A DNA stretch of 64,000 nt, from NCBI GenBank assembly GCA_009760855.2, contig WPIO01000004.1, positions 6,905,001-6,969,000 of the forward strand. Reading direction: 5' to 3'. This stretch comes from Cristatella mucedo (taxonomy: Eukaryota > Bryozoa > Phylactolaemata > Cristatellidae). Position 1 is the stretch's first letter, and every line of letters starts with the position of its first letter. Shown piece after piece: positions 54,406 to 64,000 of the stretch. The translations under genes and the position numbers were made by a program. The notes under the pieces are model-generated. The model made no database searches, was not told where the DNA came from, and saw only the letters and a list, made by a program, of their open reading frames with translations.

Positions 54406-54537
54406 ACTTGGGCTACCTGAGGCTACATCTCAACATCAAAGTTCACGGCACATTTCCAAAATCAATTCAGAAAGGCTCCGAAAATTTTGTTATTTTAGCT
54501 CCTACCATGTTGTCAGCGGTTAAATGTAAGTGTTAGT

Positions 54538-54750
54538 TTACCTCTTCGACTTTTGTGGAGAGAGAGAGAGAGAGAGCTGGAGGCCCTGCAACACCAAAAT
54601 CCGACTGCAAAGCTCTAATAACAAGTCTCCATCCTCATTTTTTACTTTAATTTCAAAGTTGCCTAGCTCGTCTCTTAAATCTCCAAATTTAATGGCCCCT
54701 CTTGGGTTTTCGGGAGAGGGGAGGTGGACAGAAGGCTCAATGCTTATCAC
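54538..54750 (-). pseudogene. Possible LINE endonuclease fragment
   Basis: The minus-strand frame reads GDLRDELGNFEIKV followed by KNEDGDLLLELCSRILVLQG. This recalls the GDFNAKVG ... NENGDLLLELC segment of APE-type endonucleases in RTE- or I-like elements. A short (GA)n run replaces the rest. The identification rests on one short stretch. Confidence 0.35.
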
Positions 54751-55517
54751 TCACTTCCTCTCCACTGCTGCCGTGTCCTAGGGCAAGCAGGCAGAACATG
54801 GTTTTGCTTCTACTAAAAAGAAAGGACAGTCTCTTATGGCTGCAGGATTTATACAAGGAACTTCTGAGTGGCAGGGTTCTTACGCCCACCTAAAGGATGG
54901 GGTGTACCTTCCTCCCATTTTGGTAGTCTGAATGTACTCGGCAAACATGCGCCGGTTCGGAATCTTTGCTAAAAGTCGTCTGCAAGAGACCAGTTCGACC
55001 CTATGGAGAGCCGAAAGCTACGTCCGGATGGTTCCATAGCTGAGCAGCAGCTTAAGAGGCCTGGCCTTGAAAAGCAAACTGATACATCTACTGTGGAGAC
55101 AGACCTCGAAGCCAGTTGTCCATCAGTCTCACGAGTCACTCACCAAGTATGGTAGCTCCGGCCAGTAGTTCCGGAGGAAGGGGGTAAACGAGTTCCGGAA
55201 GATGAGAGGGTGGAAAGGCGGAATTGCCTACTTGGCAGAACTCGGGTTCTGCACTGCTGCCACTAGCAGCAGGGCAGGAATGGCAGGAACGACTGTTAAC
55301 CTTGGGCGCCTCACTACCGGCTTCTGGTGTAGGTCATAGCTGTGTGGGAGTCAACAGTGCTGATTTAAAAGGCACGTATTCCAGCTATTCGTTAACCGGG
55401 GGGATTTCACAAGTCTGTGGGGCCCCTGCTAACGTGCTGAAGGGAAACCAGCCAGAGGCTTTGCTTTCGGCGCGCACGTTCATTTCTAGCATCATCCGAA
55501 TCGAAAACGCTGACTGA
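54751..55517 (+). other. Region with weak coding-like frames
   Basis: A stop-free plus-strand stretch at 54970-55155 reads RDQFDPMESRKLRPDGSIAE, and another at 55224-55517 encodes 97 residues. They are in different frames without a convincing splice link. They may be relic retroelement sequence or chance. Confidence 0.2.
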
Positions 55518-55655
55518 AAAGGCAGGCAGGCAGGCAGACAGGCAGGAAGGCTGACAGATGCTGCTCCTGCTGGAACTGCTCCAAAACAAAAGCCTCCATG
55601 GAAGCCTGCTAGTAGTAGTATCTCCCCTCCTGCCTGCCTGCCTGCCTGCCTGATT
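55518..55655. repeat. Inverted (GGCA)n / (TGCC)n pair
   Basis: (GGCA)n at 55519-55548 and (CCTG)n at 55628-55652 are reverse complements separated by about 80 bases, so the segment could fold into a hairpin. Confidence 0.85.
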
Positions 55656-56614
55656 GGGAAGCCCTGTAGCCTTCGAAATGGAGCCACAGTGGACCTCCTA
55701 ATGCCGAGGGCACTACACTAGAGCTCTGGTGGCCGTGGGGGCTTGCAGAGCAGCTGTCACCACGGGTGCCCTGCTTCAGCCAGACACATGTGTGTCTGAC
55801 TGTACATCTAGCAGTCCTCGGCTCCCTGCTGGAGTGTGCTATGGCCATTGGTCATCAATCAGCTTAAGCTTAAAACCAACTCTGAATGCTGCTGCTGTCA
55901 CAGCATACAGCAGCAGCAGCTCAAACTTAGCAGCCCATTTCCTCTCCCACAGAGCAGCACTTCGGTTTTGCTCCACTGACCCCAATGAGCTGCCACTAAG
56001 GGCTGCAGCCTCACTTGAGAGGTCCAAAGCAACTGGTCACAGGGCTCTGCAGAGCTGCCTCTGCCAAGGACATCTGACAGGCAGCAAACACGAGTGCAGG
56101 GCCAGCAGCAGCAGCAGCAGCAGCAGCACAACATCTGCTACAAATAAAGCAAAGCAGCAGGTAGTGGCAGAGCATTAGTGCCGTGATGAGTGACTGTGGG
56201 CACTTGCTTGTTTGGGCACATGAGATCTGAATCCTAATGAGTCAGGAAGTAAATGCTAGAGGTAGCTGGCAGGCAGTCCCCCCACAACCTGACACCCTAA
56301 AGAGTCCAAAGAATCAGCCAAGGCAGCATTTATCACGGTGGGACAATGGAATGCACAGTGGCTCAATGGATTTTAGCTTCCAGAGCACGAATTTAACAAG
56401 AAGACACACACAAGAGCCTTGAGAATGATTGACTGCTTGCTAGGCTAGACTGAGAGAAATGGGATCGGCTGAAAGGTGATGTGAAAATGGACTCTCAGTT
56501 GTAGGGCCAAGATGGCTCAATTAAGACAGTATGGAAGAAGCAGTAACAGTTATAATACATCCTTTGCATCTCAGCCCATACAAACCAAATCAACTCTTGG
56601 GCACAGCTCTCTTT
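55656..56614. other. Unannotated sequence with a CAG run
   Basis: A 149-codon plus-strand frame (55729-56178) ends in Ser repeats encoded by (CAG)n-type DNA at 56103-56129. It has no domain or splice support and the opposite strand is also open, so no gene is called. Confidence 0.35.
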
Positions 56615-56735
56615 ATTGCAAACTGCAAGTGGTGGTGATGGGCATTTGAGGCTCCTCTACTGCTCTCGAGATGAGCCTACCAACCCAGGTCGGGGTTCGA
56701 GCCCTGCAGTAGGCGATTCTTTATTTATCTGAGAT
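56615..56735 (+). mobile_element. SINE-C copy
   Basis: AACTGCAAGTGGTGGTGATG, then GGTCGGGGTTCGAGCCC (box B) and TGCAGTAGGCGATTCTTTATT, as in the 18.8- and 20.4-kb copies. Confidence 0.7.
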
Positions 56736-56843
56736 GCAGTTACCAAGAGTTAATAAAAAAAAAACCGTATCACGGCAAGACAAGCATGCAAAAGCATACC
56801 AGTATCATGCTTTGACAAGTATACACAAGCCCACACGAAGATA

Positions 56844-56975
56844 TTGGTTTGGCCCAGTGGTTAACCTGCTGGCCCCGACCAAGGTCTGGCTGAGATCCAG
56901 GGCTCGAGCCTTATGGCATACGTGAGGTGCCTGAATGTAGATTAAGCTATCTCAGGATGCTATACAAATGAATAT
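56844..56975 (+). mobile_element. SINE-B copy
   Basis: TTGGTTTGGCCCAGTGGTTA is the box A region and CCAGGGCTCGAGCC box B. GTGAGGTGCCTGAATGTAG leads into a worn LINE-like tail, and the (AT)n array follows directly as its tail. Confidence 0.75.
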
Positions 56976-57192
<217 letters not shown>

Positions 57193-57289
57193 GGCTTGCT
57201 AGTCAGTGGGATCCCTAGCTAGTAAAATGCACTGAAAATTGCACAGGTAAGCACCCAAAACACACAGCAACACAAACGACAAGTTTACT

Positions 57290-57930
57290 AGAGTGCAAGG
57301 AAAGCTGAACCAAATATGTGCATCTTTAGATGCGACTTAAATAATGTACAGTCAGTGCAGGTAGTGACCAAAACAGTAACTTATTTCTTCACTTTTGGTA
57401 TATACAAACTAAAGGTCCAATCACCAACATACTTCCATTAGTGAGAGTGGCAAAATGATAGGAAGCTAGTGGTTCGAGAGCACGTGACTATGCAAGAACT
57501 CGGAGGTCAAGGATGGAGGCTGAAGGCAGCTGAAGGCAGCTGAAGGCTGGAGGGACAGACAGGCACGGAGCCAGTAAGGCAACCTGTAGGTCATAGAGAG
57601 GATCCTAACGTCGACCTTTGAACAGGAGCCAGCTGCAGTTCTCAGACAGACCTGCTATGATGAGGCAGGTATCTAGCTGACGACAGCCAAGAAGAGTAGC
57701 TCGTGATTTAAAAGAGGCTGCTGAATCAGCATCAGTATTTTTTTTACTGAGTTTTGAATCAGTTGCTCGCGATCAAGAGCACAGACCGAGAGTCCTAAAT
57801 AGTGTGGAATTGCAGTAATGTAGAAGCAATGTCACAAATGCTTAGCTTGCACTTGTTTGGCCATCGTTCATTTTTCTAAGCAGTCATAATTGTGCCAACG
57901 ATACTCAGCTGAGAGTAGGTCAACTTGACA
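57290..57930 (-). pseudogene. CR1-like LINE relic (second family)
   Basis: Minus-strand residues TVLVTTCTDCTLFKSHLKMH, followed by IFG, near 57380-57310 match the C-terminus, and CDIAS followed by LHYCNSTLFRTLGLCALDRE-like sequence near 57840-57770 matches the RLDYCNSLL region. It resembles the 29.3-30.2 kb relic more than LINE-A. A GCTGAAGGCA triplication lies near 57520-57550. Many stops. Confidence 0.6.
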
Positions 57931-58782
57931 ATAACAATAGTACAACCAGAACTAAAGGCCCCAAGAAAACCAAATCTGTTTTTGGGGGAGGAGGGTTTTA
58001 GGCATGCTGAAAAGGAAGCATGTGAATTGGTTAGTGACAAAATGCTTTAAATTTTAAAGCCCGTGTGTCCACTAAGGATATTTCCCACAGGACAGTGCAA
58101 GGATTAGGAAGAACAGGTCAAGGTCAAGCTTTAGCTAAAGCTTGACCTCCCCGGCAGCAACTAATCCTGGGTGAAAACTCAAGGGCCCAGCCAGCCTGGG
58201 GGCATCGAACTGCCAGTGTCGTGTTCAAAGAGCCACTCAATTTTACCTATTTGTTCTATGCTCAGCTGCCACAAGATCTAGCTTTAGTATTTAGTTAGGA
58301 CAGGAAGAAGATGGGATGGGAAGATGAGAAGAAGATGGAATGAGTGGCAAGGGGAGGGAAGTGGAAGGAGGCGGCACGGGACATGGCGACAAGAGCCGAA
58401 GCGAAGTAGGAGTGATGAGAAAAGAGAGGAGTGAGGAAAGTAGGAAAGGAAAGGAGGAAAGGGAAGGAGAGGAGGAAAGATCGAAAGGGAAGTAAGGCTA
58501 CAAGTTTCTCGGGCTGCATCATTCGACACAGCAGTCGCTGTTTCTGCGAACACGGTGCCGTCTAACAACTTTGGCTGCAAAGCAGTTCCCTGCAGCTTGG
58601 CGACGTGCTTTCACAAACAAACATACAAACTCCTATAAACGTACTACTCCTACAGCGGGATCGGGTGGCTGGTTGGACAGGGCGGACCGTACACTGGGCT
58701 TGCATCCGGCTTAAAAAGAGGAGAGAGGAAACGCTGCGGACCGATAGAGCGATACCAAACAAGAGAGAGCATGCAAGATAGC

Positions 58783-58785
<3 letters not shown>
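57931..58785. other. Unannotated sequence with a palindrome
   Basis: Apart from the palindrome at 58121-58148 and purine-rich DNA at 58290-58500, nothing is recognised. Phe/Pro/Leu-rich minus-strand frames are compositional. Confidence 0.45.
58121..58148. repeat. Perfect 28-bp palindrome
   Basis: The left arm AGGTCAAGCTTTAG is exactly reverse-complemented by CTAAAGCTTGACCT with no spacer. Confidence 0.95.

Positions 58786-58848
<63 letters not shown>
58786..58848. repeat. (GA)n microsatellite
   Basis: Uninterrupted GA run of about 63 bases, directly before a LINE-A tail. Confidence 0.97.
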
Positions 58849-58849
<1 letters not shown>

Positions 58850-58852
58850 CAG

Positions 58853-58910
58853 TAAATGTAAAGCACCTAGAAAAAGATTGAGTTCTCTGATGGCACTTTA
58901 TCAAGTACAC

Positions 58911-58943
<33 letters not shown>
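58853..58943 (+). mobile_element. LINE-A 3' tail, minimal
   Basis: GTAAATGTAAAGCACCTAG, AAAAAGATTGAGTTCTCTG, GGCACTTTATC, then a long (ATT)n. Only the hairpin and tail are present, and the outer stem is partly mismatched. Confidence 0.85.
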
Positions 58944-58944
<1 letters not shown>

Positions 58945-59985
58945 GAGAGAGAGCGAGCAGAACACATTTGCAACGATATCATCATCGACATTACAGTGAG
59001 ATAGAACAGGCCTAGCCTTGGAGAAAGGGTGGTGCACGAAAGCTTGCAGCACTTGCACATCCCCGGTATGAACAGTGGCCGGGAGCTATCTGCAGCGATC
59101 GGCACCTATTTCACTCCCATCACAGCCGATCACAAGTCACGTGACGAGACTGTGTGCAATTCGAGATGCAATGCAGCGAATCGTTCCCCCAATTCGGCTC
59201 GGTTCAGTCCTATAAGACACCGGAGCAACTAAACGTTCATCGATGCTGCTGCTGTCCATCGACGATTTAAATGGGGACCAGTTAATGACACCCTGAGCTA
59301 GGAAAAAGTGCCAGGGACTGGTGTGTACCAGTATTTTTGGGCCTTCTGCATCAGGTGCACATTAGCAGTCGACAGGGGCTCTGAGTTAGGAGAAGCTCTG
59401 CGAAGGACAGGTTGCAGTAGCAGCTGCTGGTTGCTAGCTCGGTACCACTGCTCCTCATGCTAAAAAATAACCAATGACTAAACCCCAGCTAAATCAGCTG
59501 GCAGCTCTGACGTGGAATACCTGCAGAGCTCCACGTGGAACTTCCAGTGTCAGGCATTTAGTCTGCGATGCACTCCGGTGATCTGACACCTGATACCCAC
59601 ACCTCGACATAAGCAGCAAACGCTCTCAGTAGAATCGATTTATGCATGTACCAGTGGCAGGCTGCATTTGGACACTACAAGCAGCCGGCCAGTCAGTCCA
59701 GCAGGTACTAGGCTGCCGTGCCAACGTACACAAATGAAATCACCTGCCGAGAAACTTGACACCACCGGCCAACCTTAATCGGTTGCTGCATCCAAAGGCG
59801 ACTGTGCTACCGTTGGCAAAGCGCTCAGCCAGTGGCCACCACCAAACAAGTGGCAGATACAAGTCGGAGCACTAGGCATTGAGCACGAATGGTGGCCGAA
59901 AGGGCGTAGCGATAAGCCAGCACAATAATAATTGACGGCTGTAGCAAAGCTGGCCGCTAGCTAAACTGAACTCTGGGGGGAACAC
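58944..59985. other. Unannotated sequence
   Basis: No gene or repeat family recognised. Confidence 0.4.
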
Positions 59986-60073
59986 TCAGTCAGCAGACTT
60001 TTCCAGTGCTACTTGCTAGGGTAGCCGCACTTCCGAGCCAGGCGCCCGTTGACGCAGCAACGGGCGCTTCAAG

Positions 60074-60103
60074 GCAGGCGCACGACGTACGTCGTGCGCC
60101 TGC
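60074..60103. repeat. Perfect 30-bp palindrome in the CpG island
   Basis: The left arm GCAGGCGCACGACGT is exactly reverse-complemented by ACGTCGTGCGCCTGC, with GACGTACGTC at the centre. Confidence 0.95.
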
Positions 60104-60807
60104 GTCTCCGGGCTGCCGGGAGCGAGCAGCTACTAGCCCGGCGGGACGGCGATGCCAATCCAGCTGTGCGTGGCTGCGAGCAGCAAGTTTCGTCGGGCCA
60201 AAAAAAAGACGGTTGTCGTACCTGGGTGGGCACCGACGGCCGACCGCACATGTCCCGGCGGCGGTCGCACGGCACGCGGCCGAAGCCGGCGCACAGTATC
60301 CGCGGCGGCGAGCGGCGAATGTGAACCAGGAAGCCGATTCGCCGAACGCGATAGCCGAGCTAGGACAGGCGACCGGACCAACAGCGGACGACCTCGGCCA
60401 ATGACGTACGGCGGAAACACGCGGGTATCTGACCCCACCCCTCTTTACAGCTCTGGCTCCCGAACCTTGGCCGCCGGCTGCAGGAGTTTGAGCTTCGCGC
60501 CCTCGCCAGGACGGCCGGCCCAGTCCCGAGCGAGCGAGAGCAGTCGCCCGAGAGAGCGCAGATTGCCCAAGCCTCACGCCGCGGGAGCGTTAAGCGTCGA
60601 CGGCTGCGCACAGTCGCGGCGCTAGGTCTGCGGCCACGGCAGAAGAACGCAGACAACTTTGGCCTGCTGGATCGCGAGCCCGCCACGGCAGCGGCCGCAT
60701 ACGCCGCACCGCGCCCAGACGTTGTGACTCGCCGGACTCACTAGGCTGCAGAACGCCGTTTGTTCACTCAGGCTGCGCACGGCCGCCGCATTGCCGCGCG
60801 TGAGCTC

Positions 60808-60811
60808 TCCC

Positions 60812-60881
<70 letters not shown>
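60808..60881. repeat. (CT)n microsatellite
   Basis: Uninterrupted CT run of about 70 bases inside the CpG-rich region. Confidence 0.97.
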
Positions 60882-60882
<1 letters not shown>

Positions 60883-60984
60883 ACGGTTACTCCCGCGGTT
60901 ACCGTGAGCCGTAGCCCGGTTGACAGTCGCTTTGACCGACGACTCTAGCCGCGTGCAGCTAGCGTTTCACCAACTATCAACAAT

Positions 60985-61032
60985 ATGGCTTCCACCGAGA
61001 GGCGGAAGGCTGTTATCGATGTGGCGAGCTGA
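60985..61032 (+). other. Short 15-codon ATG frame
   Basis: CAACAATATGGCT encodes MASTERRKAVIDVAS before a stop. The start context is good and it lies at the edge of the CpG island, so it could be an upstream ORF. No donor is obvious. Support is slight. Confidence 0.15.
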
Positions 61033-61333
61033 CGCTCATTATTACCTCCTTTTGCACTCGCCTTGCGCACAATCGGGTGTGCATTTAGTCAGCTGAGTCA
61101 ACGAGTGCACCCAACGGCTTCGACGGCCGGCCTCCTGCATCGGTAACCCGCTATTAGACGCTCGTTCGGACGCCCTGAGCTGGTTCCTGGAGCGCTCGGG
61201 TGGAGCTTGTCGGATCATGCCTTCGCAGCACTGCGTGTGCAGTGCATAACGTGCTACTTAGTCGGCGGCCGTCTGGGGAGATGCTGGCGGCCAGCAGACT
61301 GGCAGGCAGAAGGGCAAGAGAGTGAGATTGAAG

Positions 61334-61336
<3 letters not shown>

Positions 61337-61397
<61 letters not shown>
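61337..61397. repeat. (GA)n microsatellite
   Basis: Uninterrupted GA run of about 60 bases. Confidence 0.97.
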
Positions 61398-61399
<2 letters not shown>

Positions 61400-62631
61400 C
61401 TCGCCTGGCTGAGCTTCACTCTGCGTCTCCATGGCTGTCTCTGCTTTCCAGTCGTCGTAGTAAAAGATCTGGACGTTGGCACTAGAAGGCACGACCGGTC
61501 AACTACTGGATGCATGCAGAAGAGCTGCCAAGCACAGTCGAGGCTTTCGTCTCTAGTGCAGTTGATATTCAGCTCTACAGTTTGGTCATTGAACCACTAC
61601 AGTCTGCCTTACAGCAATTAAAATTCTCTCAACTGCCTCACAGCATGCTTTGCCGACGTCTGCTCTTGGATGGTGGCCTACTTTCTTTCATTAAACGGCG
61701 ACAAGACCAGGCTAATAAAGGGAAAGTCAGCATCACTCACAAACGGATTAGTCTAGCCTGCAAACACAGGCCCAGCCAGCATATCCAAATCAGAGTGTGG
61801 CTTTCCAAAATCTTCTTTCGCTAGGTGATCGCGTCACGTTCAAGCAAGTCACTACTTAACATTACATTTTTATGCAGCGCTTTGAAAGAGGTTTAGTTCA
61901 CTTGTGGTGCTTGACAAAGAAAGATGTTACACTTGATATCTATGCCCTCTACTCAGCAAACCTTGTCATTGTCCTTGGATGAGCATCGAGAGGTGAATAT
62001 CGTGAACTGTGTAGGCCGCACAGAGCATAAAGTCACGAGTGCTAGCTTACCCAGCCTTACCCACAGAAAGCTACCCGATGAGGGCCTTCCCTGAATGCAG
62101 AATTGTCAATACAGAATTGTCTGCTCTACCTGCTGCAACACTTGAAGCCCCACCCTTTATAATTAACTGGGAGCCCATCGTGGCTACGATGACCTGCATC
62201 GAGACTGGCTCCAAGACATATAAGTAATCGTTTTGCCACCCTTCTACTTCGATTGTCCGCACGAGGTAGGGAGAGATAATAAGCACAGCTGAACTGCTCA
62301 AGCCTGCATGCATGGTGAGCAATCCATGGTGAATCCAACAAGGAGCACTGACTGAAGGGACGTTACTACTCCAGGTTTCTGACTTCAACTTTTGCATTAG
62401 TAGCTGGTGTGCTCACCTTTGTTACTCAGCAGTTTAAACAGCAAATCACTGTGATGACAGAGGTAGTTGTGCCAGTTGGACAATTGATTACAAATAGTGT
62501 GTTTTTACAGTCAGCATTTGGCACTAGTGGTCCCTATTCACCTATTTTGAGAACTTGTATAGCAGAAAGAGTTGCTAACATTGAGTTAGGAGAGTTTGCT
62601 ACGTTGAAAGGCTGGGAGGTATGATAATAAA
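61398..62631. other. Unannotated sequence with a worn LINE tail
   Basis: At 61866-61935, CAGCGCTTTGAAAGAGGTTT and AGTTCACTTGTGGTGCTT look like a decayed LINE-A tail on the plus strand. Open frames at 62039-62624 lack motifs. Confidence 0.4.
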
Positions 62632-62716
62632 AATACTAATAATAATAATAATACATTTGCTATTTCGCCCACAGAGAACTAAATCTGTGTTTTGGCACTT
62701 TGCATTTGCAAACCAC
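62632..62716 (-). mobile_element. LINE-A 3' tail, decayed
   Basis: AATAATAATAATACATTTGC, GCCCACAGAGAACTAAATCT and TTGGCACTTTGCATTTGC match the tail and hairpin in the minus orientation with several changes. Confidence 0.7.
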
Positions 62717-62805
62717 AAGTACATGTAGTAAACGCCTGCCTTAGCGTCACTGCTCGATGTCAGGCGTCATACAATGCCGAATATATAATATATATAATAT
62801 ATATA

Positions 62806-62943
62806 ATTCATTAGTATTGTGCCTTAGGAGAACTTAATCTCTATTCAGGCGCTTCACATACGCCTCGGGGCTCGAGCCCACGACCTCAGCCACGCCTTGG
62901 TCGGGGCGAGCACCTTAACCGCTGGACCAAACCAGCTCGGCAA
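62806..62943 (-). mobile_element. SINE-B copy, best preserved
   Basis: Read on the minus strand: GGTTTGGTCCAGCGGTTAAG (box A region), GTCGTGGGCTCGAGCCC (box B), then GTGAAGCGCCTGAATAGAG and ATTAAGTTCTCCTAAGGC. The last parts match the LINE-A tail AAGCGCCTAGAAAGAGATTA plus AGTTCTC. An AT-rich tail follows at 62780-62805. Confidence 0.85.
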
Positions 62944-62984
62944 TCGACTTCAACGCCAGCTAGGTTTCCATATTTCTAAATAAC

Positions 62985-63465
62985 AATTGGTTTTGCCCAT
63001 ATCTGTTAGGTTGGTTTTACTGTCATTCAGTTTAAGAAAGTTTACTGCAGTCTCTGATGGTATGTCATCAATACAAGCAGGGAGGAAGTTGAGGGCGAAA
63101 TTGACATGCTGGGACGCTGAGAGGGATCAAACCAAAAGTGCAACTACGTGTCATCTGCATAGAAAGGGAAGCCTAGATCGTGCATTCATTTCACATTAGA
63201 AAGCGGGTGAATATAAACCATGCAAAGAACAGAGCCAAGCACAGAACCCTGAGGTACCCCATACTTCAATGGTTCCTCGGATGATCTTTGCCCATTCACA
63301 TCAGTACTCTGGAGTCCTATGGCAGGGCAGTACCAGTGACCAGCCCAGGCCAGATGAGAGGCGCTCGAGAAGGATTTGGTAATTGATAGTATCAAAAGCT
63401 GCCGACAGATCGAGCAAAACGAGCAGTGATACTAAAAGTCAGCATCGCTAAGAGCCATGACCTGA
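62985..63465 (-). pseudogene. LINE-A-like RT fragment with YADD
   Basis: In minus-strand order: VLLDLSAAFDTINYQIL near 63420-63370, then VNGQRSSEEPLKYGVPQGSV (open frame 63186-63395), and DLGFPFYADDT near 63180 followed by a stop and frameshifts, then FLKLNDSKTN-like sequence near 63050. Motif A, GVPQG and YADD survive, but a deletion and stops disable it. Confidence 0.85.
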
Positions 63466-63473
63466 GCTGTTCT

Positions 63474-63645
63474 AGTGAAGTTCCAGCCGACATTTTAGTG
63501 AAGTTCCAGCAGACATTTTAGTGAAGTTCCAGCAGACATTTTAGTGAAGTTCCAGCAGACATTTTAGTGAAGTTCCAGCAGACATTTTAGTGAAGTTCCA
63601 GCAGACATTTTAGTGAAGTTCCAGCAGAAATTTTAGTGAAGTTCC
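63474..63645. repeat. 23-bp minisatellite, 8 units
   Basis: The unit AGTGAAGTTCCAGCAGACAT plus TTT recurs every 23 bases with starts at 63474, 63497, 63520, 63543, 63566, 63589, 63612 and 63635. The first unit has CCGAC, the seventh CAGAAA, and the last is partial. Confidence 0.96.
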
Positions 63646-63707
63646 CAAAGAAGATGAAAGATTATGAAGTAGGCGCCATGGTGATCAATAGTATCAGGCG
63701 TCGCCGA

Positions 63708-63985
63708 GGTAATGCAATGTATCTCCATCTATAACTTAATAAAGCCACAAAGACTTGATGTGAGTGTTACTCAGGTGATTTTGTGTGTAGCCCACCCACA
63801 GCCCAAGCCGCTTTTGCTACACTTTCGGTAGCCAACAGCCTTCCTCTCAGGCAAAAAAGAGATAGTGAGAAGCATAGCTGAGTCAGGGGAGCAGTTCATT
63901 TAGTGAGTAACATGGAAGTGGCAGCTCAGGACCGCTGGAAAGAATATACCATAGTCGGCAGCAGGAAAGTAGTTGTCCTTTCGTA
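63708..63985 (-). repeat. Family D repeat, nearly complete
   Basis: GGTAATGCAATGTATCTCC (tail, inverted), AAAGCCACAAAGACTTG, GTAGCCAACAGCC, AAGCATAGCTGAGTCAGG, GCAGCTCAGGACCGCTGG. Same order as the 27.1-kb copy. Confidence 0.8.
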
Positions 63986-64000
63986 AGAATTGTGAAAGTG

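Larger units (their letters stand above)
59990..61060. promoter_or_regulatory. CpG-rich island, possible promoter/5' exon
   Basis: Very high GC and CpG content over about a kilobase. Long overlapping frames occur on both strands, which is expected. It contains a palindrome, a (CT)n tract and a short ATG frame in good context at 60985. A promoter is inferred from composition only; direction is unknown. Confidence 0.4.

Noticed and set aside
55729-56178. 149-codon plus-strand protein with Ser run
   Set aside because: The Ser run is from (CAG)n-type DNA, the opposite strand is also open, and no motif or exon boundary supports it.
60006-60625. 132-195 codon frames on both strands in the CpG island
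   Set aside because: Overlapping frames on both strands with Arg/Ala/Pro composition are expected from GC-rich DNA; no domain or splice support.
62880-62943. tRNA gene
   Set aside because: Box A and box B are recognisable, but the acceptor stem is not formed and the segment continues into a SINE body found in other copies.

Overview
The window looks like nuclear DNA of a multicellular animal, most likely an invertebrate. The reasons are many decayed non-LTR retrotransposons of the CR1/L2 type, tRNA-derived SINEs with internal Pol III boxes, a hAT transposon with an 8-bp target duplication, long (GA)n, (CT)n and (AT)n tracts, CpG-rich islands, and split coding exons with GT-AG boundaries. No operons, ribosome-binding sites or tightly packed genes are present. 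The species cannot be told from the sequence.

Only one host gene is supported, on the minus strand. A 505-codon, Ser/Ala/Gln-rich first exon (52055-53570) starts directly after an in-frame stop and ends at a strong donor. A 68-bp exon (42581-42648) and a 255-bp exon encoding a coiled-coil-like segment (36280-36534) fit it in phase. A terminal exon lies near 36 kb and an AATAAA signal at about 35.45 kb. The introns hold LINE, LTR, hAT and SINE copies. A distant resemblance to the coiled-coil serine-rich (CCSER/FAM190) family is suspected but unproven. A separate small candidate exon lies at 31.4-31.5 kb.

The rest is mainly mobile DNA. The dominant family, called LINE-A here, ends in a conserved stem-loop followed by (ATT)n. 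About twenty copies or 3' ends are present, from short tails to a 5'-truncated copy (44422-46970) whose frame is intact through a complete reverse transcriptase to its stop codon. Some copies are nearly identical to it (16.3-16.8 kb and 42.0-42.2 kb), so activity was recent. Older CR1-like relatives lie at 0.3-1.0, 3.5-3.9, 13.5, 17.3-18.1, 22.9, 29.3-30.2 and 57.3-57.9 kb. A relic with a restriction-like endonuclease of the R2/NeSL type lies at 27.8-28.6 kb.

Other mobile families are a tRNA-headed SINE (SINE-B) that shares the LINE-A tail and stem-loop core, a second tRNA-like SINE (SINE-C), an unclassified repeat (family D, six copies), two related LTRs (21.5-22.0 and 48.0-48.5 kb), and a hAT element at 26.56 kb resembling the horizontally transferred SPIN group. 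Tandem arrays include a 36-bp minisatellite at 7.6-8.0 kb and a 23-bp one at 63.5 kb. The best signals for follow-up are the shared LINE/SINE stem-loop, a 93-bp LINE-A insertion flanked by perfect 56-bp direct repeats, the SPIN-like element, and the minus-strand gene.
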